From Nitrospira sp. (GTDB taxonomy: Bacteria; Nitrospirota; Nitrospiria; Nitrospirales; Nitrospiraceae): a stretch of DNA of 64,000 nucleotides. A program made the position numbers and the translations under genes. The stretch is taken from positions 310,001 to 374,000 of the forward strand of contig JALHPO010000002.1 in assembly GCA_022842445.1 (NCBI GenBank), written 5' to 3'. Under the pieces are notes generated by a model, which searched no databases, was not told the origin of the DNA, and saw nothing but the letters and a program-made list of their open reading frames with translations. Each line of letters begins with the position of its first letter. The stretch's first letter is position 1. Shown one piece after another: positions 44,211-53,753 of the stretch.

Positions 44211-44871
44211 TTCACCGCAAACGCGATAAGTGATTTTCGTAAAGACGGCACCAGATCCTTTATGGCGGTCCCGACGGATTGCATCCGCCCCCACCCTTCC
44301 CGATACCACCTGGACTTGAGAAACTGCACGTCTATCTCACGATACCCGGAAGCCCGCAACAAGATTTCAAGATCGGACTTTGTAAACTCACGGTTGTGCC
44401 GGCGCGGGAAAAACGACATCCCCTTGTAGAGAATCGGCGTAGCATGCAGGTAATGCTCTTCGTAATCATAGGTGATATGTTTCCCGCGCAACATCCGGCT
44501 TCGATTCCGAAAGCTTGCAGCATTCGGCACATCGACTTCCACAATGCCGCCCAGATTCAAGACTCGTCTAATTTCCTTCATCGCCGGCAAATGCGAATGG
44601 CTGAAATGCTCCAAGATCAGACAACACACGACTGCGCCGAAGGAGTCATCTGGATAGGGAATCGGATCAGCTCCAACTTTACACAGCTGGAAACGAATTC
44701 TTTTCGTGCCGTAAATATCTGGATGCGCTGCCGCTGGTCTTGGACGTCCAGGGCGTGACACTCATGTCCGAGGTTGGCCAACCAGGACAGCTGCAGGCCA
44801 TGCCCTGTGCCCACATCCAATACTCGATGCCAATTTGCAGCGCCACAGCTAAGAGGTGATAGGTGTACGCC
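44207..44871 (-). pseudogene. Frameshifted SAM-dependent methyltransferase
   Basis: Two pieces of one class I methyltransferase lie in different frames. The upstream frame (from about 44871) reads HRVLDVGTGHGLQLSWLANL and CHALDVQDQ, with motif I. The downstream frame (to 44207) reads HPDIYGTKRIRFQLCKVGA, DDSFGAVVCCLILEHF and VLNLGGIVEVDVPN. The switch is near 44710-44740 (around CAGCGGCAGCGCATCC) and equals loss of one base. The upstream piece has no good start: its frame is open back to the TAG that ends the TylF-like gene, with only a TTG inside motif I. It is either a true pseudogene or a sequencing error. Confidence 0.8.
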
Positions 44872-45681
44872 CTATGGCGCCTCAGCCGGTGAGGTACGAG
44901 GTACATGGTTGTCCTGACTCACGAGCTCCAAGCCCCCTTCTGGCAACGATGTCACCTCTACGCACACCTGTGTCCCAATCCGGATGTACCCAATATAGCG
45001 AAAACCAACGCTGTACTTTTCGCAAAACTCTGTCCACGCCTTATATTCACCGTCCATCCAATCCGAATAGTTGTAGAATTCGTCGAAGTCAAGCACAGAC
45101 CCAACTCGTAATCGTGGGCGCAACGCCTCAAGCACCGTTTTTGTTGAGCTATAGAGATCACAATCAATATGAACGAAGGCAACGGGAGTATTGGGATGGC
45201 GTTCAAGAAATTTCGGGAGCGTATCGTCAAAAAAGCCGGCGATGAGTTCGACATTTTTTCTAACAGATGGGATTTTCCCGTGCGTAGTGAGACCTGCTTG
45301 ACGAGTTCCTGCTGTCCAGCCTTCTGGTAGCCCTTGGAAGGAATCAAATCCATAAAACGTGGATGTGGGACGCAGATTGGCAAGGATATTAATTGAGTTG
45401 CCTTTGTAGGTTCCAAACTCGAGGAGAAGCCCATTCTCTGGTGCCCGTGAAAGTGCAAGGCGGAGCAACTTTTCTGGTGTCTTGACGAACGGCACACGAA
45501 GAAGATTGTCTTTTTCAAACCGAGCACTGGTCTTTGCCCCCTCAATCCCGTTGATAATATCCAAATTCATCAATACGCTACTTGCAAATTTGCTCACCAG
45601 CTGATCGCGCTTTATTTGCACGAAAAAGTTCCATCTCCTTAATATGTCACGCACCCAGATGGTAATCCTATGGCTCAGCAT
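44872..45681 (-). CDS. TylF/MTase_24-like O-methyltransferase
   Basis: A 269-residue class I SAM-dependent methyltransferase: LLLEFGTYKGNSINILA (motif I), TFYGFDSFQGLPEGW, FVHIDCDLYSSTKTVLE (metal/SAM region) and DFDEFYNYSDW. The TylF group methylates sugar hydroxyls; here a terminal or internal glycan residue is the likely target. ATG 45681 has GAGAGG seven bases upstream. The gene is visibly more AT-rich than its neighbours, suggesting separate acquisition. Its TAG is in frame with the methyltransferase fragment downstream. Confidence 0.85.
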   Translation of the reverse strand: MLSHRITIWVRDILRRWNFFVQIKRDQLVSKFASSVLMNLDIINGIEGAKTSARFEKDNLLRVPFVKTPEKLLRLALSRAPENGLLLEFGTYKGNSINILANLRPTSTFYGFDSFQGLPEGWTAGTRQAGLTTHGKIPSVRKNVELIAGFFDDTLPKFLERHPNTPVAFVHIDCDLYSSTKTVLEALRPRLRVGSVLDFDEFYNYSDWMDGEYKAWTEFCEKYSVGFRYIGYIRIGTQVCVEVTSLPEGGLELVSQDNHVPRTSPAEAP

Positions 45682-45915
45682 GTGATGTCCTCTCAATCCC
45701 TCACGGATGACAGAGTAGTTCCCAGGTAACCAAAGCTTTTACATCGAACGGCACAACACGAAATGCACTGTTCATAACCTATTTCGGACAAGAACCACAA
45801 CTGAACAGCCATACGCAAAACGTGGCTTTTGTTTCCCCCCAGTGTCATCGGAGGACTTATACATATCGGAGCGACGGTGGTTCCTGGTTTCACATCCGTC
45901 TGGACAAGCTCACTG

Positions 45916-46917
45916 TCAATCAAACGCGCCTTGATTGGAAATCCGTCGTTCCGCGATCGAAACGGATTGGCTCAGTCCGAAAAACACAAGCGCCCAAATT
46001 CCCACGATCAATACTTGATAACCGCCCGGCGTCTGTTGAAACGCAAGCGCGCCGATCCCGCAGGCGCACATCACCCCGTACTCTGCCAGGGAGGTTTTTC
46101 GATGGCTCCACCCGCTTAACACAAGCCGCTGATAATAATGCGTGCGATGCGCCCGCCAGAATCGTTCGCCTTGTACCATTCTCCTCAGCAGCGTTACGGT
46201 GGCATCTGCGATGAACGGGGAAAAGACCAGCAGCGGGAACCAGAGCGACCAGGCTCCGTCCCGCCAGCCGATCAGACCAAGTCCAGCCGCAAGATACCCG
46301 AACGTCGTGGAACCTGCATCCCCTAAAAACACCCGGGCCGGATGAAAATTGAAGAACAGGAATGCCCCGGCCGCTGCTGCAATGGACAGGCTGACGAGAG
46401 CAAGCGAACGATCATCCGCCAGCCAGGCCGCGATCGCAAGAAACCCAAATCCGAACAGAGCCATCCCGCCGGCCAGCCCATCCATCCCGTCCATGAAATT
46501 ATAGAGGTTGATCATCCACACCGTCGCCACAATCGCGACCGATACCCACAAAAGCCCCATCTGATCGCTCACGAGACCGGTCACGCAGAGGCCTGCCGCG
46601 ATAAAGTGCGCGATCAACCGCCCGACAATCGGCAGGCCGACAAGATCATCGAGAAAGGAAACCCCGACAAGGAACGCGGCGCCGACCCAGAGCGGCCACC
46701 ACGACACCGGCGAGACAAGCAGGACGCCGGCGGCAATGCCGGCCGCCACTCCCATCCCTCCAGTACGAGGCACAGGCCGCTCGTGAAGCGAACGCTCATT
46801 GGGATGGTCCAGGATCCGGTCGGAAAATGAGCGAAGCAACACGGTGATCGCCAGCCATGTCACGGCAAACGATGCGGCTGGAGCACCGTACAGGCAAAGC
46901 GAACATGATTCGATCAT
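45916..46917 (-). CDS. wbpL: WbpL/WecA-like undecaprenyl-phosphate sugar-1-phosphate transferase
   Basis: A 333-residue polyprenyl-phosphate transferase with about ten membrane helices. FLDDLVGLPIVGR (Asp90-Asp91), NLYNFMDGMDGLAGG (137-151), VFLGDAGSTTFGYL and HRTHYYQRL are the Mg-binding and nucleotide-binding motifs of the WecA/WbpL family. It starts the O-unit on undecaprenyl phosphate. With CapD and the WbjF-type reductase beside it, D-FucNAc or QuiNAc is the likely first sugar. ATG 46917 (MIESCSLCLY) is placed at the first membrane helix. Confidence 0.92.
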   Translation of the reverse strand: MIESCSLCLYGAPAASFAVTWLAITVLLRSFSDRILDHPNERSLHERPVPRTGGMGVAAGIAAGVLLVSPVSWWPLWVGAAFLVGVSFLDDLVGLPIVGRLIAHFIAAGLCVTGLVSDQMGLLWVSVAIVATVWMINLYNFMDGMDGLAGGMALFGFGFLAIAAWLADDRSLALVSLSIAAAAGAFLFFNFHPARVFLGDAGSTTFGYLAAGLGLIGWRDGAWSLWFPLLVFSPFIADATVTLLRRMVQGERFWRAHRTHYYQRLVLSGWSHRKTSLAEYGVMCACGIGALAFQQTPGGYQVLIVGIWALVFFGLSQSVSIAERRISNQGAFD

Positions 46918-46957
46918 ACAAACATGACGAACGTTGACCTGAACCGTACTGCGAGCA

Positions 46958-47950
46958 TCAGGAGACCTGAGCGATCTGTGGAAGCCGGCCACGGTACCAA
47001 GCCGCTGTTTCAGCGAACCCTTGGCCGACCGAATAGGGGGGATGCCAATCCAGTTCCTTCCGGATCTTGGACGAATCGACTTGCAGCGAGCCAAGCAGCC
47101 GGTCGATCATCGCCTGCTTTCCCGCCACCAATCCTATCCAGCGAAGCACTGACAGAGGAACGGGCCACAAACGTGCGGGCAGCTCCAGGGCTTGGGCGAG
47201 TCGTCGAATCAGTTCAGGCGTGGACAGGTCCTCTCCATCGCTGACAAGATAGCTCTGCCCGGCAGCACGCACATCCTTCACACAACAGGTGAGGGCATCG
47301 ACCAGATTCCCCAGATAGATCAGACTGCGGCGATTGTGCACAGATGCAAGCGGCAAGGGAATTCCACGGAGAATGGCATGGAGAAGTTGCAGAACATTTC
47401 CTCCGACCCCTGGTCCGTACACAAGCGGCGATCGGAGCATGACGATCTCCAGGCCCGTCTGGGATGAGACTCGAGCGAGTGCCTGCTCTGCTTCCCACTT
47501 GGATATCCCATAGGGATCTTGCGGATTCGGGAGATCCTGTTCGGTGAATGGACGGGCGTTTCGTTCCCCGTTCACCTTGATCGAACTCAGGTACACAAAT
47601 CGGCGGGCACCCTGCAAGGCAGCGGCTCGGGCCAATCGCTCCGTCCAGTCGCAGTTGACCCGGCGAAACTCGCGCAACGGGTCCTCGGCATCGTCGGCCA
47701 TGACATGGACTCGCGCCGCCAGATGAACGACCGCCGACACTTCCTGAAGCGCATCTCTTGTTTCATCTTCCGGCGATTGATCGTGCAACACTACCCATTC
47801 ACAGTCCTTGGATTCCGGATCCCCATGTTGCGGTAATTTCGCCCCATCCCGCACTGCGCCTCGAACGAGGAACCCGGAGGAATGAAGCCGGCGGCACAGC
47901 GCCGAGCCGACAAACCCATTCGCTCCTGTTACCAAAATTCGGTCGCTCAC
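46958..47950 (-). CDS. wbjF: WbjF/WbpV-type UDP-4-keto-6-deoxy-HexNAc reductase
   Basis: A 330-residue extended SDR: RILVTGANGFVGSALCRRL, VVHLAARVHVM, VYLSSIKVNGE and PYGISKWEAEQAL with catalytic Tyr and Lys. This pattern is shared with WbpV, WbjF and WbuG-type C4 reductases, which finish UDP-D-FucNAc or UDP-QuiNAc made from the CapD/WbpM product. It directly precedes the WbpL-type transferase, as in Pseudomonas aeruginosa O-antigen loci. The start is GTG 47950. Which epimer is made cannot be read. Confidence 0.85.
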   Translation of the reverse strand: MSDRILVTGANGFVGSALCRRLHSSGFLVRGAVRDGAKLPQHGDPESKDCEWVVLHDQSPEDETRDALQEVSAVVHLAARVHVMADDAEDPLREFRRVNCDWTERLARAAALQGARRFVYLSSIKVNGERNARPFTEQDLPNPQDPYGISKWEAEQALARVSSQTGLEIVMLRSPLVYGPGVGGNVLQLLHAILRGIPLPLASVHNRRSLIYLGNLVDALTCCVKDVRAAGQSYLVSDGEDLSTPELIRRLAQALELPARLWPVPLSVLRWIGLVAGKQAMIDRLLGSLQVDSSKIRKELDWHPPYSVGQGFAETAAWYRGRLPQIAQVS

Positions 47951-47968
47951 AGTTCGTCGGACACCCGT

Positions 47969-49096
47969 TCACTTATGCCACACAAGGCGGTTCACGTAAT
48001 CGGTATAGCTGAGAATGATACGGAGAACTTTCTCGGAGACATTCGGCACATCATAGTCCCGTACGATCCGCAACGTTCGTTGCTCTCCCCGGGGCTGTTT
48101 CTCCAAAATCGACAGCGCCTGCATCACCCGGCCACGATCAAGCCCCGTCATCATCACCGCCCCCTCTTCCATGCCCTCCGGACGCTCGTGCGCTTCGCGG
48201 ATATTGACCGCCGGAAAATTCAGGATGGAGGATTCTTCCGTGATCGTTCCGCTATCGGAAATCACAGCATGGGCCTGGCGCTGCAAACTCACGTAGTCAA
48301 AAAACCCGAACGGTTTGTGCTGCTCGACCAGCGCAGGCAGGCTGATCCCCGCAGAGTCGATGCGAGCTCTCGTGCGCGGATGAACAGAGAACACGATCCG
48401 CCGGCCATAGGTATCCGCGACAGCCGTGAGGACTTCGCTCAATTGACGGAGATGACTCTCGGAATCCACGTTCTCCTCTCGATGGGCACTGACCACGAAA
48501 TACTCTCCCGGCTTCAAACGAAGGGTCTTCAGCACATCCGACTGATCAATCTTCGATCGATAATGCGAGAGGACTTCGTACATCGGACTCCCGGTCTTGA
48601 TGATGCGATCAGGCGGCAACCCCTCGCGCAGCAAATAATCCCGGGCGTGGTCGCTGTAGGTCAGATTGATGTCACTTAGATGATCGACGATCTTGCGATT
48701 CAGCTCTTCGGGAACCCGTTGATCGAAACAGCGGTTTCCCGCCTCCATATGAAAGATCGGGATCTTCAACCGTTTCGCAACGATTGTTGCAAGGCAGCTG
48801 TTGGTATCTCCCAATACCAGCAGGGCATCCGGCCGTTCCGAAACCATGACGTCGTAGCCCCGGGCCAGGATATTCCCCAGCGTCTCTCCTAAATTGCCTG
48901 CGACGACGTTGAGGAAATGATCGGGCTTTCTGATTTCGAGCTGGTCAAAAAAGACCTGGTTCAACTCGTAGTCATGATTCTGACCCGTATGGACCAACAC
49001 ATGGCGCACGTGCGTATCAAGCACCCGGATGACCCGGCATAACTTGATCACCTCGGGCCGAGTCCCGACGATCGTCATAACCTTCATCTGACTCAC
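47969..49096 (-). CDS. wbjD: UDP-N-acetylglucosamine 2-epimerase family, WbjD/FnlC/CapG type
   Basis: A 375-residue WecB-superfamily epimerase: MTIVGTRPEVIKLCRVI, TGQNHDYELNQVFF, GDTNSCLATIVAKRL, FHMEAGNRCFDQRVPEELNRKIVDH and SDSGTITEESS. The adjacency to wbjB and wbjC marks it as the C2 epimerase that completes UDP-N-acetyl-L-fucosamine. GTG 49096 has AGGAGGG nine bases upstream. Order wbjE-C-B-D-F-wbpL on the minus strand. Confidence 0.93.
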   Translation of the reverse strand: MSQMKVMTIVGTRPEVIKLCRVIRVLDTHVRHVLVHTGQNHDYELNQVFFDQLEIRKPDHFLNVVAGNLGETLGNILARGYDVMVSERPDALLVLGDTNSCLATIVAKRLKIPIFHMEAGNRCFDQRVPEELNRKIVDHLSDINLTYSDHARDYLLREGLPPDRIIKTGSPMYEVLSHYRSKIDQSDVLKTLRLKPGEYFVVSAHREENVDSESHLRQLSEVLTAVADTYGRRIVFSVHPRTRARIDSAGISLPALVEQHKPFGFFDYVSLQRQAHAVISDSGTITEESSILNFPAVNIREAHERPEGMEEGAVMMTGLDRGRVMQALSILEKQPRGEQRTLRIVRDYDVPNVSEKVLRIILSYTDYVNRLVWHK

Positions 49097-49130
49097 GTGT
49101 GGCTACCCTCCTCGCCTGGCGACGCTACGA

Positions 49131-50198
49131 CTAACGCAGCAGTTCTTCGCGGTCCCCTAGCTCGACATCGTCGACCATAAGGCGGTGCTTCTTGAGCAGC
49201 GCCGCCGTACCGGCCAAATCCAGGACTTGATCACCGGAGCTGTACTCTTTCGCCAACGCGTTGGGCTCGGCTGCCGGGCCTTGCCGCAACTCCGGCAGCA
49301 TAGGCTGGATCGCATAATACCCGCCCCGTTGGACACAGTGATGCACCTCCTCCTCGGAAATCAGAATCTCATGCATCTTTTCACCGGGCCGGATACCGAC
49401 CGTCTTGATATCGATGTTCCGGGAACCGATCAAGGCCCGGCCAAGATTGATGACCGTGGCTGACGGAGCGCGCGGAATATAAGTCTCGCCGCGTTTCGCT
49501 TCTGTAACCGCGGCAAACACCGTATCCACCGCGTCGTCCAGGCTGAGCAGAAACCTGGTCATCTCCGGCGCAGTAATCGTCACCGGCCCTCCGTTTCTGA
49601 TCTGATCGTGAAAGAGCGGAATGACCGACCCTCGGGAAGCGAGGACATTTCCATAGCGGACACAGATGAAGCGGGTTTTAGGATTCAGGATGTTCGCCGC
49701 CACGAAGATCCGTTCCTGCACGGCTTTCGTCATGCCCATCACGTTCACCGGCTTGCACGCTTTGTCGGTACTGATGCCCACGACGGTCTCGACCGGATAG
49801 CTCTGCTCCTGGATGGCCCGGACGATATTGGAGGCGCCCAAGCAATTGGTCAGCACGGCTTGGGTCGGGAAATATTCGCAGGTTGGCACCTGTTTGAGCG
49901 CGGCGGCATTGACGACGATGTCGGCGCCTTTGACGGCGGAACAGACATCTTCGTAGCTGCGCACATCGCCGATTCTGAACTCCAGCACGTTCACGAAATT
50001 GTTGAAGATGACTTCGTCGGTGGTCACCTTTTTATGGAGATACGACATTCTCATATCATGCTGCTTGGCCTCGTCGCGGGACAACACGATCACTTTTTTC
50101 GGCGTCCCCAACTCTCCTGCCAGCAGGCGATGCACCAGCTTCTTCCCCATTGAACCGGTGCCACCCGTGACGAGAACCGTCTTGTCTGTGAAGTTCAT
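49131..50198 (-). CDS. wbjB: UDP-GlcNAc 4,6-dehydratase/5-epimerase, WbjB/FnlA/CapE type
   Basis: A soluble 355-residue SDR that starts UDP-L-FucNAc synthesis. KTVLVTGGTGSMGKKLVHRLL, NAAALKQVPTCEYFP, GISTDKACKPVNVMGMTKAVQER (active-site Met-Thr-Lys variant of the YxxxK motif, as in FlaA1/CapE) and TVGIRPGEKMHEILIS are seen. It lacks the membrane domain of CapD. ATG 50198 has GAAAGGGA upstream and overlaps the wbjC stop as ATGA. Confidence 0.94.
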   Translation of the reverse strand: MNFTDKTVLVTGGTGSMGKKLVHRLLAGELGTPKKVIVLSRDEAKQHDMRMSYLHKKVTTDEVIFNNFVNVLEFRIGDVRSYEDVCSAVKGADIVVNAAALKQVPTCEYFPTQAVLTNCLGASNIVRAIQEQSYPVETVVGISTDKACKPVNVMGMTKAVQERIFVAANILNPKTRFICVRYGNVLASRGSVIPLFHDQIRNGGPVTITAPEMTRFLLSLDDAVDTVFAAVTEAKRGETYIPRAPSATVINLGRALIGSRNIDIKTVGIRPGEKMHEILISEEEVHHCVQRGGYYAIQPMLPELRQGPAAEPNALAKEYSSGDQVLDLAGTAALLKKHRLMVDDVELGDREELLR

Positions 50199-51064
50199 AT
50201 GTCCCTTTCCGTCATGTGCGAAACCATGTCGTTGACCATCGCATCCCAAGATGGCGAGCAATACCCTGTGTCCTTCCGAAAACGGCCGGCATCGAGACTC
50301 CGGTCACAGTCAAATGTCACGTCCCGCTCGATCGTAATCGGCAGTCGAAGCCGATCACGAATCAGAGTCAAAAGCTCGTACTTGCTGATCGGCTCCGCCG
50401 CCACGTGGTACAAGCCGTGGATTGCCGGAACTTTCATCAGAACCAGTTCCACGATGTGCGCCAGCTCGGAAGTGGGAAACCCCGAGAAAATCGCCTTTGT
50501 GAATCCCTTCACGGTCTTCCCCCGCTGAGAGAGAAACCACTCCAGCAGGCCGGTCTTGCGCGAAAGTTCAGGCCCGATCATTGAGGTGCGGAGCGTCAGA
50601 CAATGAGACTCCGACACTTCCCCCAATAGTTTGCTCCTCCCATAGAGATCCTCGGCATCCGGCTGGTCCGTTTCTCGGTAATTTCCCCGTCGGCCGGAAA
50701 ACACGCAGTCGGTACTGAAGTGAATGAGCCTGGCCCCAACCGTCCGACAGAGAAGGGCCAACCGATGAGGCAGCAGCGAATTGATTTCGAGACTGGGGAT
50801 CACTTCCTTCGCCTCCGCCCGCTGTTTGACGATTCCAATCACATTCACCACCGCATCCGGACGGAACTGCTCGATGACGTGCGAGATAGAATCCTCCCGC
50901 CTCGCATCAACGCCGAAAAACGCCTTCTCGCGGTCAAACAGACCGTACCGGCTATAGACCTCGGGGCCAAGCCGCAGTGTCACACGGACATCATACCGCC
51001 CGCCAAAATGGCGAAGCAGTTGATGCCCCAGCATGCCGTCCCCGCCGAGAATCAGGAGGCGCAT
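50195..51064 (-). CDS. wbjC: WbjC/FnlB/CapF-like reductase of L-FucNAc synthesis
   Basis: A 289-residue SDR with RmlD-like features: MRLLILGGDGMLGHQLLRHF, NVIGIVKQ, IHFSTDCVFSGRRGNY, DLYGRSKLLGE and LRTSMIGPEL. Between wbjB and the wbjE-type transferase it most likely performs the C3 epimerisation/C4 reduction step towards UDP-L-FucNAc. It lacks the C-terminal cupin of S. aureus CapF, so it is the short RmlD-like form. ATG overlaps the upstream gene by 13 bases. Confidence 0.88.
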   Translation of the reverse strand: MRLLILGGDGMLGHQLLRHFGGRYDVRVTLRLGPEVYSRYGLFDREKAFFGVDARREDSISHVIEQFRPDAVVNVIGIVKQRAEAKEVIPSLEINSLLPHRLALLCRTVGARLIHFSTDCVFSGRRGNYRETDQPDAEDLYGRSKLLGEVSESHCLTLRTSMIGPELSRKTGLLEWFLSQRGKTVKGFTKAIFSGFPTSELAHIVELVLMKVPAIHGLYHVAAEPISKYELLTLIRDRLRLPITIERDVTFDCDRSLDAGRFRKDTGYCSPSWDAMVNDMVSHMTERDI

Positions 51065-52287
51065 GCAGATTCTTCCCTCAGTTCTTTCATCCAGGAGTCC
51101 AGACGAGTAATCAAAGCATCCCGCTCGAACTCCTGCAGGAAATACCGGCGGCCATTCAGGCCCATCGAGTCACGCTCCGCTGACGGCATCTCGGACAAGC
51201 GGACCACCGCTTCGGCCAATGCCGTGGCGTCCTCAGCGGGCACCACAATCCCGGCGCAGGCCTCTTCCACAATGCGCGCTCCCTCGCCGTCCAGCGCTGC
51301 CACAATCGGACGTCCGCAAGCCATATAGGATTGCACCTTTGAAGGGATGGTCAACGCAAAGATCGGACTTTTTTTGAGGGTCACAAGCAGGACATCGGCT
51401 TGCGCAAACCACTCAGGCATCGAATTCTCCGGGTGCCGACCAAGCATATGTACGCAGTGGCCGAGACCCCGTCTCACAATTTCTTCCCGTACCCATCCGG
51501 ACTGTCTGCCTTCTCCCAGAATGACCCAATGAATCCCATGACGATCGCGCAGGACTTCCGCAGCGGCCAAGATCGTTTCAAAGGATTGCGCCGCACCTAT
51601 ATTGCCGGCGAACATGACCCGGAAGCCGTCAGGAAGGCCCCCCGAAGCTCGACCCGTCCTCTGCTCCACCGGACAATACAGCGCATCCGCGCTGTTCGGA
51701 AAGTAACGGATGGTATCGGAACGGGCTCCGCGCGCTCGAACGAGATCGACAAAGGCGCGGGACTGCACCAGCACCAAATCACAACTCTTGTAAATGAACG
51801 CGACGAGGGATGCGACCAAGCCAAGCACCCATTGCGATTGCACAGCTCCCGTCGCCGACAAACTCTCCGGCCAGAGATCCTGCACCCAGAACACGATCGG
51901 CGCGCGCTTGAGCCGTTTCAAAACCAACGCCGGCAGCCCGACCGTGACCGGCGAGGGCTCATACACGAGAATCACGTCGAACGGGCCCCGCACCAGAAAA
52001 GGAGCAAGCAGGCTCGCCGACAACGCGAACGACAGATAATTCACCGCCAGACGGAACCCGCTCCCGTTACCGCGAGGAATCAACGGCACACGGATCACGT
52101 CCGATTCTGCGAATATTTCACGTCCTCGATTCCAAAAGGAATACCCCTCAAAAAACAGGCCGGTAGGATAATTGGGCTTTCCCGTCAGAATCGTCACGCG
52201 ATGCCCGATTTTAGCAAGCCCCTGCACAAGGTCGTTGATCCTGAACGTTTCCGGCCAAAAGTATTGCGTAACAATCAAGATTCTCAT
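51052..52287 (-). CDS. wbuB: WbjE/WbuB-type L-FucNAc glycosyltransferase (GT4)
   Basis: A 411-residue GT-B, family GT4: RILIVTQYFWPETFRINDLVQGL (WbuB-type start), GKPNYPTG, VQDLWPES, GNIGAAQSFETILAAAEVL and the SKVQSYMACGRPIVAALDGEGARIVEE donor-site region with the GT4 EX7E-like part. Position next to wbjC-B-D suggests it adds L-FucNAc to the lipid-linked first sugar. ATG 52287 is at the conserved family start; the open frame beyond is not conserved. Confidence 0.92.
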   Translation of the reverse strand: MRILIVTQYFWPETFRINDLVQGLAKIGHRVTILTGKPNYPTGLFFEGYSFWNRGREIFAESDVIRVPLIPRGNGSGFRLAVNYLSFALSASLLAPFLVRGPFDVILVYEPSPVTVGLPALVLKRLKRAPIVFWVQDLWPESLSATGAVQSQWVLGLVASLVAFIYKSCDLVLVQSRAFVDLVRARGARSDTIRYFPNSADALYCPVEQRTGRASGGLPDGFRVMFAGNIGAAQSFETILAAAEVLRDRHGIHWVILGEGRQSGWVREEIVRRGLGHCVHMLGRHPENSMPEWFAQADVLLVTLKKSPIFALTIPSKVQSYMACGRPIVAALDGEGARIVEEACAGIVVPAEDATALAEAVVRLSEMPSAERDSMGLNGRRYFLQEFERDALITRLDSWMKELREESACAS

Positions 52288-52396
52288 GCCGCCTGGCGTC
52301 CATTTCCAGGGGTACACGGCGTGCCATATCCACAATACAGCCTTGCGGCGAGGTAGCGTCCCCTGGGCCTATGAGTCGAGCCGGTCCTCTTCAGGC

Positions 52397-53575
52397 TCAT
52401 CGGTTCTCCGCAAGCACCTTCAACAGCAAGGTGCGATTGGCATTGATAACTTCGGGGTCCCTCAGACGCGTTACCGCAAAGCGGCGAATTGACGCACGCC
52501 AGGCCTCATACTCCTCCGCACCGAGCCGTGCACAATGTTCTATGCAGCGCAAGAAGGATTGCTCGTCATCAAGCGACAGATCCCATCCGACCCCCGCAGC
52601 CTCAAGATCCCGCCACGGGGTCGTATCCGCGATCAAGACCGGTGTGCCCGCGCTCAATGCCTCGGCAATGACATGGCCGAAATTCTCCCCAAGGGTCGGC
52701 AGGAAGAACAGGTCATGGCCCGACATAATTTCCAGAATTTTATCGGGATGGGCAGCCCCGTGGTAGTTCACCTGGACATGGCTCGGCAACGAGCCGATAT
52801 CCGCCTGGCACCGTTGCCAGTACGCCTCGTCCGTCACGGGACCGTAGATGTCGAATACAACCGGCTCCTGAATTCGCGCAATGACCTGCAACGCGAATTG
52901 CAGATTCTTCATGGGAGAGATCCTGGACAGGAATAATACCCTCAGCGGCATCCCCGGATCGCGATGTGAAGACGGGAACGCACCGAATTGATCAAGCTCT
53001 GAGGCTGCAGGATTCGGGGCAACATGAATATGGTCGGGGGCAACCTTGAATGCATGAACGATTTCCTCAGCCTCGTACGCACTAGAAGCTTGCCAGACGA
53101 CGTCCTGAACAAGCCCTCCGGTACAAACCGCCCGAAGGTAGACTTGCTTCTTCCATACCTTGAGCGCAAGCGCCCCCGGAGAAAATTCCCCGCGCGGCGC
53201 GATCAAATAGGGCTTGCTCGGCGCCAGACGGAATCTTCGCAACAACAAGGGAACAGCGGAGAACACCGGGTCAAAGAAACTGTTCAAATAGACGGCATCG
53301 TGCGGCGTCTCACACATGAGGCGACCGATCCCTCTAAAACCCTGTTCCCTTGGACTGAGATAGGTCACTCTGGCTTTTCCGACTTTTACCCAGACGTCCG
53401 ATTCCACATTTGAATAGGGAACCGCGTCTCCAAGATCTCGATCCGAGGTGACCACATGAAATTCGAACTCATCACCTAATTGGGCCACTAGATTTCCGAT
53501 GCTTCGTACTGGCCCTCCCGCCTTGTAACCAGGCAGATAGTAGTGTGCAAAAGCCAAGATGACGGGCCGATTCAT
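52397..53575 (-). CDS. Glycosyltransferase family 4
   Basis: A 392-residue GT-B enzyme: ILAFAHYYLPGYKAGGPVRSIGNLV (the GGPxRSI acceptor loop), KPYLIAPRGEFSPGALALK, RVLFLSRISPMKNLQFAL and LPTLGENFGHVIAEALSAGTPVLIAD. This matches the GT4 subgroup that begins with a GG-PVR loop. Donor and acceptor are unknown. ATG 53575 (MNRPVILAF) is used; the GTG/ATG codons before it add a non-conserved leader. Downstream spacing to wbuB is about 110 bases. Confidence 0.9.
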   Translation of the reverse strand: MNRPVILAFAHYYLPGYKAGGPVRSIGNLVAQLGDEFEFHVVTSDRDLGDAVPYSNVESDVWVKVGKARVTYLSPREQGFRGIGRLMCETPHDAVYLNSFFDPVFSAVPLLLRRFRLAPSKPYLIAPRGEFSPGALALKVWKKQVYLRAVCTGGLVQDVVWQASSAYEAEEIVHAFKVAPDHIHVAPNPAASELDQFGAFPSSHRDPGMPLRVLFLSRISPMKNLQFALQVIARIQEPVVFDIYGPVTDEAYWQRCQADIGSLPSHVQVNYHGAAHPDKILEIMSGHDLFFLPTLGENFGHVIAEALSAGTPVLIADTTPWRDLEAAGVGWDLSLDDEQSFLRCIEHCARLGAEEYEAWRASIRRFAVTRLRDPEVINANRTLLLKVLAENR

Positions 53576-53753
53576 TCGGGCATGTGCAGCCACGAGTCCA
53601 TGCACTCCTGGACATGTTCGGCCTCGCCCCTCTGCAATGGAACATAACTGCTCACTGACTTGCGCCTCCCATTCGATGTTGCCCGGAAAAGCCGCCTCTA
53701 CTGTTGACTATTGAAGAACCCAAAACCGCGAAAGCCGAAAGCCCTCGGATTGC

